7,473 nt of DNA from positions 1-7,473 of the forward strand of contig JAOAFW010000396.1 in assembly GCA_026416065.1 (NCBI GenBank). Reading direction: 5' to 3'. The DNA comes from Fimbriimonadales bacterium (GTDB lineage Bacteria; Armatimonadota; Fimbriimonadia; Fimbriimonadales; GBS-DC). The notes under the pieces are model-generated. The model was not told the origin of the DNA. It did not search any database and was given only the letters and a program-made list of their open reading frames with translations. How positions within the stretch are numbered: the stretch's first letter is position 1; the number at the start of each line of letters is the position of its first letter. Shown here piece by piece: positions 1-6,167 of this stretch. The translations under genes were made by a program, and so were the position numbers.

Positions 1-53
1 GGGAGCGGGTTCCCCCCTCTCCGTTTACGGAGAGGGGGGCAAGGGGGGTGAGG
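1..53. repeat. G/C-run palindromic repeat element inside the amylase frame
   Basis: Perfect 12-bp inverted arms, CCCCCCTCTCCG (12-23) and CGGAGAGGGGGG (28-39), flank a TTTA loop. Poly-G/C runs surround them: GGGAGCGGGTT to the left and AAGGGGGGTGAGG (41-53) to the right. On the minus strand the unit begins CCTCACCCCCCTTG, the look of short dispersed palindromic (REP/MITE-like) repeats that usually lie between genes in several bacterial phyla. Here it lies in the open amylase frame without adding a stop in the visible part. The left boundary is unknown because the window ends. Copy number in the genome cannot be seen from here, so calling it a dispersed repeat is an inference from its form. 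Confidence 0.7.
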
Positions 54-1939
54 TATCTCCCGAACCCGTAAACCCCCTTCGCGTCGTCCACCAAAAGCGT
101 TTTCCACTCGCCGCGGCGCAGGGCAGGCTCCGCCTTGCGCAGGGCGATGAGCTGTTTCACATAGTCGCGCAGGGCGCGCTCCTCGTCGGTGAGTTCAAAG
201 CGCATCGGGCGGCGGTTGTCGGGCGTGCCGCCGCCGTCCATGCCGATTTCATCGCCGTAGTAAATCGCAGGCGCGCCAATCCCTGTGAACTGCAGCAGCA
301 ACCCCAGCCGCACCCGCCGCAGGTCGCCCCCACATTCGCGACGGAAGCGGGGCGTGTCGTGGCTGCTGAGCATGTTGTACATCGCGTACAGGCTCTGGCG
401 GGGGTACATAATCTGCAGCTGCGCCATGCGCTGGTCGAACTGTGAGGGTTTGAGGCTCCCGTGCGCCACGAAACCCAGCACCGCCCCGCGCCACACATAG
501 TTCATCACGCTGTCGAACATATCGCCCTGCAGCCAGCGTCCCGCGTCGTCCCAGATTTCGCCGATGATTATGGCGTTGGGGTTCGCGCGACGCACTACAG
601 GGCGGAACTCACGCCAGAACCCATCGGGTACCTCGTTGGGCACATCGAGCCGCCAACCGTCCAGGCGTAACTCGCGCGTCCAGCGGTCAATCACCCCCAG
701 CAGATAGCGGCGCATGACGGGGTTGTTGTGATTCAGCTTCGGCATGTACGGGATGTTCCACCACGCCCAGTAAGTGGGGTTCCACTCCACCGCCACAGGG
801 AACTTCTCCACGATGAACCAGTCGCGGAACGGCGAGGCTTCCTGATGGCGCAGCAGGTCTTGAAAGGCAAAAAAGTAAATCCCCACATGATTGAATACGC
901 CGTCCAGCACGAGGCGCATGTCGTGCTGATGGAGCATGCGGGCGAGCACGCGCAGGTCGTCGTCGGTACCGATTTCAGGGTCGACGCGCTCGTAGTCGTC
1001 GATATCGTAGTTGTGGTGCGTCACGGAGGCGAACACGGGTGTCAGGTAGAGCGTATCCACGCCCAGGTCGCGCAAGTAATCCAGTTTCTCAAGGATGCCT
1101 TGCAGGTCGCCTCCGTAGAAGCCGTCGCCTTCGGTACGCCCCGTGAAGTCGATGGGCTTGCTGGAGTCGGGGTCGTTGGACGGGTCGGCATTGGAGAAGC
1201 GGTCGGGCATAATTTGATAATAAATCGCGTCCTGCGCCCAGTGGGGCACATCCAACCTGTTCTCGCCCATGCGGTGGCGGTAGCGGGCGTTGCCGTCGGG
1301 CAGGCGCAGTCGGGTGCGCCCGTCGCGGATTTCGAACCAGTAGTCGATGTTGGCTTCAGGCAGCGTGGCACGATGATAGGTATACAGCGCGTCGCTCACA
1401 AACGGCGTCATCTCGAGCCGTTGCGTCCGCCCGTTCTGGCGATAGACTAATATTACGCGCTCTACATCGTCTTTGCGGACGCGAACGCGGAGGCGGAGTT
1501 TGCCCTCAGCGGGGTTGCGGTCGCGCAGGTCAGCGGGGTTGTGGCGGATTCCGCTGCGGGTGATTTGCCCGTCGCCCATGCGCGCAGGACGGTTGTAGCC
1601 GTCGGGTTCCACCCACACGACCGAGTTGATATTCCCGTTGCCGTCGTCAATCGCCGGGGCGTTGGGGTCAGTTATCCAGTTAGTGCCGTTCACGACGAAC
1701 TTATACTGATGTGCGCCGGGAGGCAGTTGCAAGGTGAGCGTCCATGTGCGCTTCTCGGCGTCAGGCTGCATGGGAGTTGCGCGGGGCTGCCACTCGTTGA
1801 AGCCGCCTGCGAGGTACACCCTCTCAGCAGGCTGCTCCAGCGTAATCTGGAAACGCACCGGGTAGGTCAGCTCCCCAGCCCAACCTGCCCAGAGCGTCAG
1901 GAACGCGAATATCACGATGAGCGCGCTGCGTTGCTTCAT
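1..1939 (-). CDS. Secreted GH13 alpha-amylase, neopullulanase/cyclomaltodextrinase-like (3' end beyond window)
   Basis: This is a glycoside hydrolase family 13 enzyme expected to cleave alpha-1,4 (possibly alpha-1,6) bonds in starch, pullulan or maltodextrins outside the cytoplasm. About 646 codons are visible, open to the left edge. Residues 1-21 form a Sec signal peptide (basic MKQR, hydrophobic core, likely cleavage after A21). Residues 24-110 resemble a CBM48/AMPK-type glycogen-binding module (VYLAGGFNEWQ, YKFVVNG). Residues about 127-226 resemble the CBM34-type N-domain. The catalytic barrel starts near 235. Region I is DGVFNH (346-351); region II is GWRLDVPNE with nucleophile D432; region III is GEIWD with acid/base E461; region IV is SSHD with D528. 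MPKLN (399-403) is the signature of the GH13_20 neopullulanase subfamily. Start: an in-frame TAG lies 12 nt upstream of the ATG, and AGGGG precedes it by 6 nt. The last 17 visible residues (LTPLAPLSVNGEGGTRS) are encoded by a palindromic repeat and do not look like amylase sequence, so the tail may be altered or truncated. Exact substrate specificity is not readable. Confidence 0.93.
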   Translation of the reverse strand, partial: MKQRSALIVIFAFLTLWAGWAGELTYPVRFQITLEQPAERVYLAGGFNEWQPRATPMQPDAEKRTWTLTLQLPPGAHQYKFVVNGTNWITDPNAPAIDDGNGNINSVVWVEPDGYNRPARMGDGQITRSGIRHNPADLRDRNPAEGKLRLRVRVRKDDVERVILVYRQNGRTQRLEMTPFVSDALYTYHRATLPEANIDYWFEIRDGRTRLRLPDGNARYRHRMGENRLDVPHWAQDAIYYQIMPDRFSNADPSNDPDSSKPIDFTGRTEGDGFYGGDLQGILEKLDYLRDLGVDTLYLTPVFASVTHHNYDIDDYERVDPEIGTDDDLRVLARMLHQHDMRLVLDGVFNHVGIYFFAFQDLLRHQEASPFRDWFIVEKFPVAVEWNPTYWAWWNIPYMPKLNHNNPVMRRYLLGVIDRWTRELRLDGWRLDVPNEVPDGFWREFRPVVRRANPNAIIIGEIWDDAGRWLQGDMFDSVMNYVWRGAVLGFVAHGSLKPSQFDQRMAQLQIMYPRQSLYAMYNMLSSHDTPRFRRECGGDLRRVRLGLLLQFTGIGAPAIYYGDEIGMDGGGTPDNRRPMRFELTDEERALRDYVKQLIALRKAEPALRRGEWKTLLVDDAKGVYGFGRYLTPLAPLSVNGEGGTRS

Positions 1940-1945
1940 ACGTTG

Positions 1946-1950
1946 CCCCT
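1946..1950 (-). promoter_or_regulatory. Ribosome binding site of the amylase gene
   Basis: On the minus strand AGGGG stands 6 nt before the ATG at 1939. It overlaps an in-frame TAG (1949-1951), which rules out any start further upstream and fixes the signal-peptide start. Confidence 0.7.
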
Positions 1951-1968
1951 ACGCTGGTACGACAGCGT
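1951..1968 (-). other. Leader hairpin just upstream of the amylase ribosome binding site
   Basis: ACGCTG (1951-1956) and CAGCGT (1963-1968) are perfect 6-bp inverted arms around a 6-nt loop. The hairpin is in the untranslated leader, directly before the AGGGG ribosome binding site. It has no following T-run, so it is not an intrinsic terminator for the upstream operon. It could influence translation or mRNA stability, but a stem this short in G+C-rich DNA may be chance. Confidence 0.4.
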
Positions 1969-2031
1969 CTCCGCCGCCGATAGTCGCCTGGATGTCCACC
2001 CAAGCGTTCGAGAAATCGTATTCTGAACTAT

Positions 2032-2060
2032 ATTATAGCATGGTTTGACAGCGGTGTCAA
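2032..2060 (-). promoter_or_regulatory. Consensus sigma70-type promoter for the amylase gene
   Basis: Read on the minus strand, TTGACA (2055-2060) and TATAAT (2032-2037) are separated by exactly 17 bp (2038-2054). Both hexamers match the housekeeping sigma70/SigA consensus at all six positions. Transcription would begin near 2025, giving a leader of about 85 nt before the ATG at 1939. The amylase therefore probably has its own transcript, in addition to any read-through from the operon ending at 2067. The start point itself is inferred. Confidence 0.85.
2045..2060. promoter_or_regulatory. Operator-like palindrome overlapping the -35 box
   Basis: TTGACAGCGGTGTCAA is a perfect 6-bp inverted repeat with a 4-bp centre. 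One arm is the -35 hexamer of the amylase promoter and the other lies in the spacer. A dimeric repressor bound here would block RNA polymerase, which would fit a sugar-controlled amylase. No regulator gene lies in the window, so the binding protein is unknown. Confidence 0.5.
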
Positions 2061-2066
2061 GGGAGA

Positions 2067-4262
2067 CTATTCTGCGCTTAGCCGATTATACTCTTCGCGC
2101 AGGTCGGTGGCGTCTTGAGTGCGTCCCTGTGCTTCGTACAGGTCAGCTAAATCGCTCAGCGCCTGCAGGTGCGCGCTGAGAATCTGTCGCTCGCGTTCGG
2201 GATTGTACAGCCCCAGCGCGCGCCCCGCGAGGTTGAAGGGGTAGGTGACCTCACGATAGTTGCGGAACACGAGTAGCGACTGCTCGTAGTGCCCCTGTGC
2301 TTTGACCGTCTCGCCGAGCGCACGATAGTGGCGGGCTAATGCTAAGTGGGCGAAGCCGTACGCGGTCTCCACGATTTCGGGCACGGCGCGAACGCGCCCG
2401 TAGGGGCTGTTCTGGATTTCCACGACGCGCTCGTAGTAGCCTCGCGCTTCGTCGGTCAACCGAGGGTTGTCGGGGTCAGGTTGTGTGAGGCGAGCCAGTT
2501 TGATTAGTGCGGGCAGGCTATGGGGGTCGCACTCCAACGCCAGTTGGTAATACTCGCGCGCCTTTGCCATATCGTTCTCGCGTTCGTAATACAACCCCAG
2601 TCGATAGAGGTTGCGCGGGGCAGGTTTGAGTCGGATGGAGCGCTCCATCAGCTCGAATGCCGTTTCGCGTCTGCCGAGCGCGTAGTAGAGTTCGCCTGCG
2701 TCCATCAGGTAGTCGGGGTTGCTGGCATCGAAGCGGCGCGCGAGACTGTAGAACTCGGAGGCTTGCGGTGCATGCGAGACCAGTGTTTCGTAGCGTCCTT
2801 GATTGGCATACCACTCGCCCAGTCCGAAGCTGGCGGTGGCGGTTGCGAGCGTGAGAGCGAAGGCTAACCCCGTGCCGCGCCGCTCGATGGCGCGAATGGG
2901 CAAAGTGAACACGCCGTCGGGCCCGAGCGCCAGTCCAAGACCCAGCAGCGTGCATAGCGTGAGCAGGTTCGCGATCGCCTGCAGGTCGGAATCGACCGCG
3001 TTATGCAACGCCGCGCCCACGACTGCTGCAAGCACGCCCACGCGCATCGGGCGCCAGTCCATCGTGCGGGGCGCAGGGCGATTTGGGTCGGGGGGCAGTT
3101 CGCGTTGCGCCGCGCGGCTCAACCAGCCAAACGCCATCGCTAAGAGCAGTATCAGGGCAGGCAGTCCCGCCTCGGCGGCAATCTCCAGGTAGGTGTTGTG
3201 CGCCGAGCGCGTATAGCCCGTTTCGGCATAGCGTGGATACTGCCACTCGAACGCGCCCGCACCGACGCCCAAGATCGGGTTGGCAAGCGCGGCGCGCGCG
3301 GTTCCCTTCCATGTCTCGAGGCGGAACGCGCCGGAATGCACATCCTGCGCGGCGGCTTGCGGAGTCAGCCGTTGTGTGGCGGGCGTGCTGAACCAGAACA
3401 CCCCCAGCAGCAACACACCGACTACCAGAAGGCGCATCACGAAGTCGCGCGCGAGCAGTTTCCACGCGCCCGCGATTGCCAGAAACACGACCGCTGCGCC
3501 CAGAAAGGAGAGCATGCCCAGCCGCGACGCCGTAAGCGCGAGCGCGCTCAGCTGCAGCCACAGCCCCACAGTGAGCAGTGCGGTATACGCACGTCGGCGC
3601 GGCTCGGGCAGCTCGCGCCCTGCCATCAGGAGCAGTCCCAGCGTGAGCGGCGCGCTCATCGCCAGATAGCCCGCCAGCAGGTTCGGGTTGAAAAAACTCG
3701 CGAACACACGCCAGTTTGGTACTCCCCCCAGCGCGTTCAGCAGGTATTCGCTGCAGGCGCGCAGCCCCAGCAGGCTCGCACTAACCACCAGCGGCGCAAT
3801 TACCAGCCATGCCGCCGTGCCCCGACGCACCACCGCCGCGATGGTCAACACCGCCATCAGTCCGATAAGCCATTGCACGATACGCAGCAGTCCCGCCCAG
3901 CCTGATTGCATTGCTACTGTTGACGCGCCCATCCACACCACGAGCAGCACGAACGGCAGGAGGAAGCGTCCGATGGGCAGTCGCCACATCTCGGCGTTCC
4001 ATGCGGCGACGAAAAAGCCCGACAGGATCAGCAGGCTCGCCAGGAACGCGCCCATCAGGGGCATATCCGCGTTCCAGAGCAGGGCGATGAGCGTGTCGTC
4101 GGGGGCGACGGGACGCGCACCCACATAGACGCTGCCCGACAGCCACGCCACAAGCGCGACGCCCCCGCCGGTCAGCCCCGCTGCCCACGACGCCCACTGC
4201 GGCGCACGCGGCTTAACCTTCGCCTTGCCGTTCCCAGAGTGCTTGACGCCGTTCCTCTGCAT
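2067..4262 (-). CDS. O-antigen ligase/Wzy-like membrane protein with C-terminal TPR domain
   Basis: This is a 731-residue integral membrane protein of the O-antigen ligase/polymerase (Wzy_C) superfamily, which joins lipid-linked glycans on the outer face of the cytoplasmic membrane. About ten to thirteen hydrophobic helices run from about 26 to 482. The conserved large loop (about 292-365) carries R314 and W318, then NPILGVGAGAF (328-338), then HNTYLEIAAEAGL starting at H355; such Arg and His residues are typical of the family's active loop. After the last helix, residues about 500-729 form TPR-like helical pairs (around 502-546, 550-592, 632-669 and 695-729). Some lineages join such a tail to this domain, perhaps for protein contacts. 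ATG at 4262 is preferred: it overlaps the Nudix gene by 50 nt and keeps the basic N-terminus before helix 1. A TTG at 4280 would add six residues. It is the last gene of the operon. The acceptor and glycan are unknown. Confidence 0.88.
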   Translation of the reverse strand: MQRNGVKHSGNGKAKVKPRAPQWASWAAGLTGGGVALVAWLSGSVYVGARPVAPDDTLIALLWNADMPLMGAFLASLLILSGFFVAAWNAEMWRLPIGRFLLPFVLLVVWMGASTVAMQSGWAGLLRIVQWLIGLMAVLTIAAVVRRGTAAWLVIAPLVVSASLLGLRACSEYLLNALGGVPNWRVFASFFNPNLLAGYLAMSAPLTLGLLLMAGRELPEPRRRAYTALLTVGLWLQLSALALTASRLGMLSFLGAAVVFLAIAGAWKLLARDFVMRLLVVGVLLLGVFWFSTPATQRLTPQAAAQDVHSGAFRLETWKGTARAALANPILGVGAGAFEWQYPRYAETGYTRSAHNTYLEIAAEAGLPALILLLAMAFGWLSRAAQRELPPDPNRPAPRTMDWRPMRVGVLAAVVGAALHNAVDSDLQAIANLLTLCTLLGLGLALGPDGVFTLPIRAIERRGTGLAFALTLATATASFGLGEWYANQGRYETLVSHAPQASEFYSLARRFDASNPDYLMDAGELYYALGRRETAFELMERSIRLKPAPRNLYRLGLYYERENDMAKAREYYQLALECDPHSLPALIKLARLTQPDPDNPRLTDEARGYYERVVEIQNSPYGRVRAVPEIVETAYGFAHLALARHYRALGETVKAQGHYEQSLLVFRNYREVTYPFNLAGRALGLYNPERERQILSAHLQALSDLADLYEAQGRTQDATDLREEYNRLSAE

Positions 4263-4722
4263 AGTTGAAAACCGCCTCAATCAGGGGCGACCAGTCGTAA
4301 TAAATCGCGGGTAACTCATCCGGTGTCGCCCAGCGGACGCCCTGCGACTCCGACTCGGCTTGCAGCGCATCGAGCCGCACTGCAAGCGTTAGGAACACGG
4401 GCGCGCTGCAAGGCGACGGCTCCCGCTCACTGCACGGCTCCAGCAGATAGGTTCCCAGCCAGTGGAGCTGCTCAACGACTGCGCCCGACTCCTCGTAGGC
4501 TTCCCGCACGGCAGCGGCTTCGGGCGTCTCGCACGGCTCGATCCGCCCGCTGGGGGCGCAGTAGCCCCGCCCACGAATGTTCGCCAGCAGGTAGCGCCCT
4601 GCGCCGTCAGTAATCAGTACCACCACGTAGCACGGCGGAAGCAACACCGTCGCATCTTCCGCAGGCAAAAAGCGCATCCGTCGCCCTGCCCACACCGACT
4701 CCAGCGTGTTCCAGGAGATCAA
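4213..4722 (-). CDS. Nudix hydrolase
   Basis: This is a 169-residue Nudix-family phosphohydrolase, expected to cleave a nucleoside diphosphate linked to another group, using divalent metal. The Nudix box G-x5-E-x7-R-E-x2-E-E-x-G is complete: G59, E65, R73, E74, E77, E78 and G80. A following WATPDELP (131-138) matches the usual Trp-x(3)-Glu-Leu tail of many family members. There is no signal peptide or membrane segment, so it is cytosolic. The start is TTG at 4722, sharing bases with the signal peptidase stop (TTGA), with a G-run about 8 nt upstream; an ATG 15 codons in (4677) is an alternative but would leave a gap. Its 3' end overlaps the start of the polymerase gene. Substrate cannot be told from sequence alone: 8-oxo-dGTP, ADP-ribose and nucleotide-sugar cleavage are all possible, and the polysaccharide context makes the last worth testing. 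Confidence 0.88.
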   Translation of the reverse strand: MISWNTLESVWAGRRMRFLPAEDATVLLPPCYVVVLITDGAGRYLLANIRGRGYCAPSGRIEPCETPEAAAVREAYEESGAVVEQLHWLGTYLLEPCSEREPSPCSAPVFLTLAVRLDALQAESESQGVRWATPDELPAIYYDWSPLIEAVFNYAEERRQALWERQGEG

Positions 4723-5183
4723 GGCAGCGCCCCCCGAGCGCCCACAATTTTGCCCTGCACATAACTCAACGGCAGCGCACCCAGCTGACGGCTGTCCTCC
4801 GAACCCGCCAGGTTATCACCCCCCACAAAGATGTGCACTTCGGGTACGCGCCCGCCCATCATATATACCAACGGCGTCCAGTATTTCTCCGGCACCTGCT
4901 CGCCCGCCAGCGCAACCACACGCTTAATCAACAGCTCGCCGGTCGGACGTACAATCACCACTACATCACCCTTCTGCACAGAACCAAATAGCCAGTAGGC
5001 GGTCGTCATCAGCAGACGGTCGCCGTCCTGATAGGTCGGCAACATCGAGGGACCGTTCACCACCACGATACGGAAGTTCAACGCAAAAAAGAGCGCAAGC
5101 AACCCGAAGATAGTCAGTAGTATCAGTGAACGGGTGGTGCGCACGTTGCGACGCTGTTCGATGGCAGGATCCACAGTACTCAT
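4719..5183 (-). CDS. lepB: Signal peptidase I (S26 family)
   Basis: This 154-residue membrane-anchored serine protease removes signal peptides from Sec- and Tat-exported proteins. After a short cytosolic N-terminus there is one membrane helix (about 19-38). The catalytic Ser is S46 in NGPSMLPTYQDGD, and the general base Lys is K87 in LLIKRVVALAGE. The conserved box GDN-x3-SEDSR is at 122-132, followed by LGALPLSYVQGKI. All family boxes are present although the protein is short (many homologues have 170-320 residues), so it should be active. The ATG follows the serine hydrolase stop by 3 nt, and GGAGGAG (5192-5198) inside that gene's last codons serves as ribosome binding site. The stop overlaps the Nudix TTG start. 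The secreted amylase further downstream is a plausible substrate. The lepB symbol is assigned by family; paralogues elsewhere are likely. Confidence 0.92.
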   Translation of the reverse strand: MSTVDPAIEQRRNVRTTRSLILLTIFGLLALFFALNFRIVVVNGPSMLPTYQDGDRLLMTTAYWLFGSVQKGDVVVIVRPTGELLIKRVVALAGEQVPEKYWTPLVYMMGGRVPEVHIFVGGDNLAGSEDSRQLGALPLSYVQGKIVGARGALP

Positions 5184-5186
5184 GGT

Positions 5187-6068
5187 TTATGCTCCTCCAT
5201 ACCCTACGGCAAGTTTCTCAGAACCTTTTGGGGGACGCCACGAATCGCGCGGATGATAGAACCGCCACACGGTCTGCGCCAGTTCGCGGATTGCCACTTC
5301 CGCCTCGTTATCGGGCGTCCAGCGCGTATCTTCGTTCTCTTTGGTGAACACCGCCAGAACGTAGGCTCCCGACGGTGCGAAGATGATGCCCATATCCGAG
5401 CGCGAGCGGTTAATCGCGCCCGACTTGAGACACGCCACGACCCACGGCGGCACCGAACTCCCAATCAAGTCGTCGTAATATTGATGGCTCATGATGCGCA
5501 GCATGCGGTCGCACGCGGCGGGCGAGGCAGCTTTGTGCGTGCGGATGGCGTCCAGCAGCTGCACCATCTCGTTGGGAGTGCACATGCCCATCCCCCACGT
5601 GTCGCGCAGGGCTTTCAACGCCGCGTCGTCGGGCGGGTGCAACGCCAGCAGCTTGGTCTGTCGCAAGCCGAGCCGCTCCAGATGACGGTTCACCTCCACG
5701 GTGCCCAGCCGCCGCGCCAGCATTATCGTCGCCGTGTTATCGCTGACGGTAATCATCAGGTGCAGCAGCAACTTCACCTCCACCGACTGGTTCTCCTTGT
5801 AAAACTGCAGCAGCCCCGAGCCGTCGCGAATGTCGTCGGCGGTGATGGGCAACTTCTCGCTGTAGCTCAGCCGCCCCGCGTCAATCTCCTCCAGCGCCTT
5901 GCTCATCACGGCGACCTTGATGGTGCTGGCGGTCGGGAAGATCTCGTCCCCGCGATAGTGGATCCGATGGTTATGCTTGGTGTGATAGAGGCTATAGCCC
6001 ATCACGCCGCGATGCCGCTCGCACAGGGCGTCCAGTTTCGCTTTCAGCGGTTTCGGGTCGCGTGCCAT
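5187..6068 (-). CDS. Serine hydrolase, class A beta-lactamase fold, no signal peptide
   Basis: This 293-residue protein belongs to the serine beta-lactamase/penicillin-recognising family (Beta-lactamase2-like). The three fold motifs are present: S-x-x-K as STIK with nucleophile S48 and K51, SDN at 109-111, and KSG at 215-217 (usually KTG). DGSGLLQ (82-88) also fits the family. The Omega-loop E-x-x-L-N motif that carries the deacylating Glu166 of true class A penicillinases is not visible between residues about 140 and 165, so strong antibiotic hydrolysis is doubtful. The N-terminus (MARDPKPLKAKLDAL) is hydrophilic, with no signal peptide or lipobox, and no in-frame start upstream supplies one, so it appears cytosolic. 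It is the first gene of the operon. A hydrolase acting on cytosolic peptides, esters or recycled cell-wall fragments is possible, but the substrate is unknown. A GGG two bases before the ATG is a poor ribosome site, so translation may be leaderless. Confidence 0.85.
   Translation of the reverse strand: MARDPKPLKAKLDALCERHRGVMGYSLYHTKHNHRIHYRGDEIFPTASTIKVAVMSKALEEIDAGRLSYSEKLPITADDIRDGSGLLQFYKENQSVEVKLLLHLMITVSDNTATIMLARRLGTVEVNRHLERLGLRQTKLLALHPPDDAALKALRDTWGMGMCTPNEMVQLLDAIRTHKAASPAACDRMLRIMSHQYYDDLIGSSVPPWVVACLKSGAINRSRSDMGIIFAPSGAYVLAVFTKENEDTRWTPDNEAEVAIRELAQTVWRFYHPRDSWRPPKGSEKLAVGYGGA
5192..5198 (-). promoter_or_regulatory. Ribosome binding site of signal peptidase I
   Basis: GGAGGAG on the minus strand lies inside the final codons of the serine hydrolase gene, 8 nt before the signal peptidase ATG at 5183. 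It supports that start and translational coupling of the two genes. Confidence 0.7.
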
Positions 6069-6167
6069 AACCCAAAGTGTACCTGAACCGGGACACGACC
6101 GCTTCGCAAACTGGAACTTTTACTATTTTCTAAGCGTAGTAAATCTCTGCTGTCTGAAGGGGGACGC
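6069..6167. promoter_or_regulatory. Divergent promoter region between the operon and cas1
   Basis: This 99-bp intergenic region must supply promoters for both the minus-strand operon and cas1. Its middle (6115-6145) is clearly AT-rich compared with the genes. TACTAT (6121-6126, plus strand) and TACACT (minus strand, shortly before the ATG at 6068) are possible -10 boxes, but neither has a good -35 at 16-18 bp, so no promoter is placed exactly. Confidence 0.45.
6119..6143. repeat. AT-rich dyad in the cas1/operon intergenic region
   Basis: TTTACTA (6119-6125) and TAGTAAA (6137-6143) are perfect 7-bp inverted arms with an 11-bp centre, 18 bp apart centre to centre. The spacing would suit a dimeric DNA-binding protein, and the position would let it act on both divergent units. 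It may equally be part of the promoter AT content. Confidence 0.4.

Noticed and set aside
41..79. Outer inverted pair AAGGGGG / CCCCCTT suggesting a longer palindromic element
   Set aside because: The right arm is native coding sequence for KGVYGF, which fits amylase homology. The pairing over 25 bases is probably chance in G/C-run DNA.
728..1450. 240-codon plus-strand open frame
   Set aside because: It is antisense to the GH13 catalytic region, has low-complexity Val/His-rich translation typical of G+C-rich shadow frames, and no family motif. The minus-strand amylase explains this DNA completely.
1042..1650. Short minus-strand frames suggesting a broken amylase gene
   Set aside because: I translated the frame starting at 1939 codon by codon to the left edge and found no internal stop or frameshift. 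The short frames are shadows of that gene in another frame.
1951..1968. Possible intrinsic terminator of the minus-strand operon
   Set aside because: The stem is short and no T-run follows on the minus strand; it also lies downstream of the amylase promoter, within its transcript.
3198..3905. 235-codon plus-strand open frame rich in Arg and Gln
   Set aside because: It is the reverse complement of the hydrophobic membrane segments of the polymerase, which routinely gives Gln/Arg-rich shadow translations.
5253..6086. 277-codon plus-strand open frame
   Set aside because: It lies antisense to the serine hydrolase, whose SxxK, SDN and KSG motifs are intact. The translation is rich in His, Arg and Gln, with no recognisable domain.
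6069..6167. CRISPR leader or array upstream of cas1
   Set aside because: The region has no repeated unit of 25-40 bp. Only a single dyad is present.
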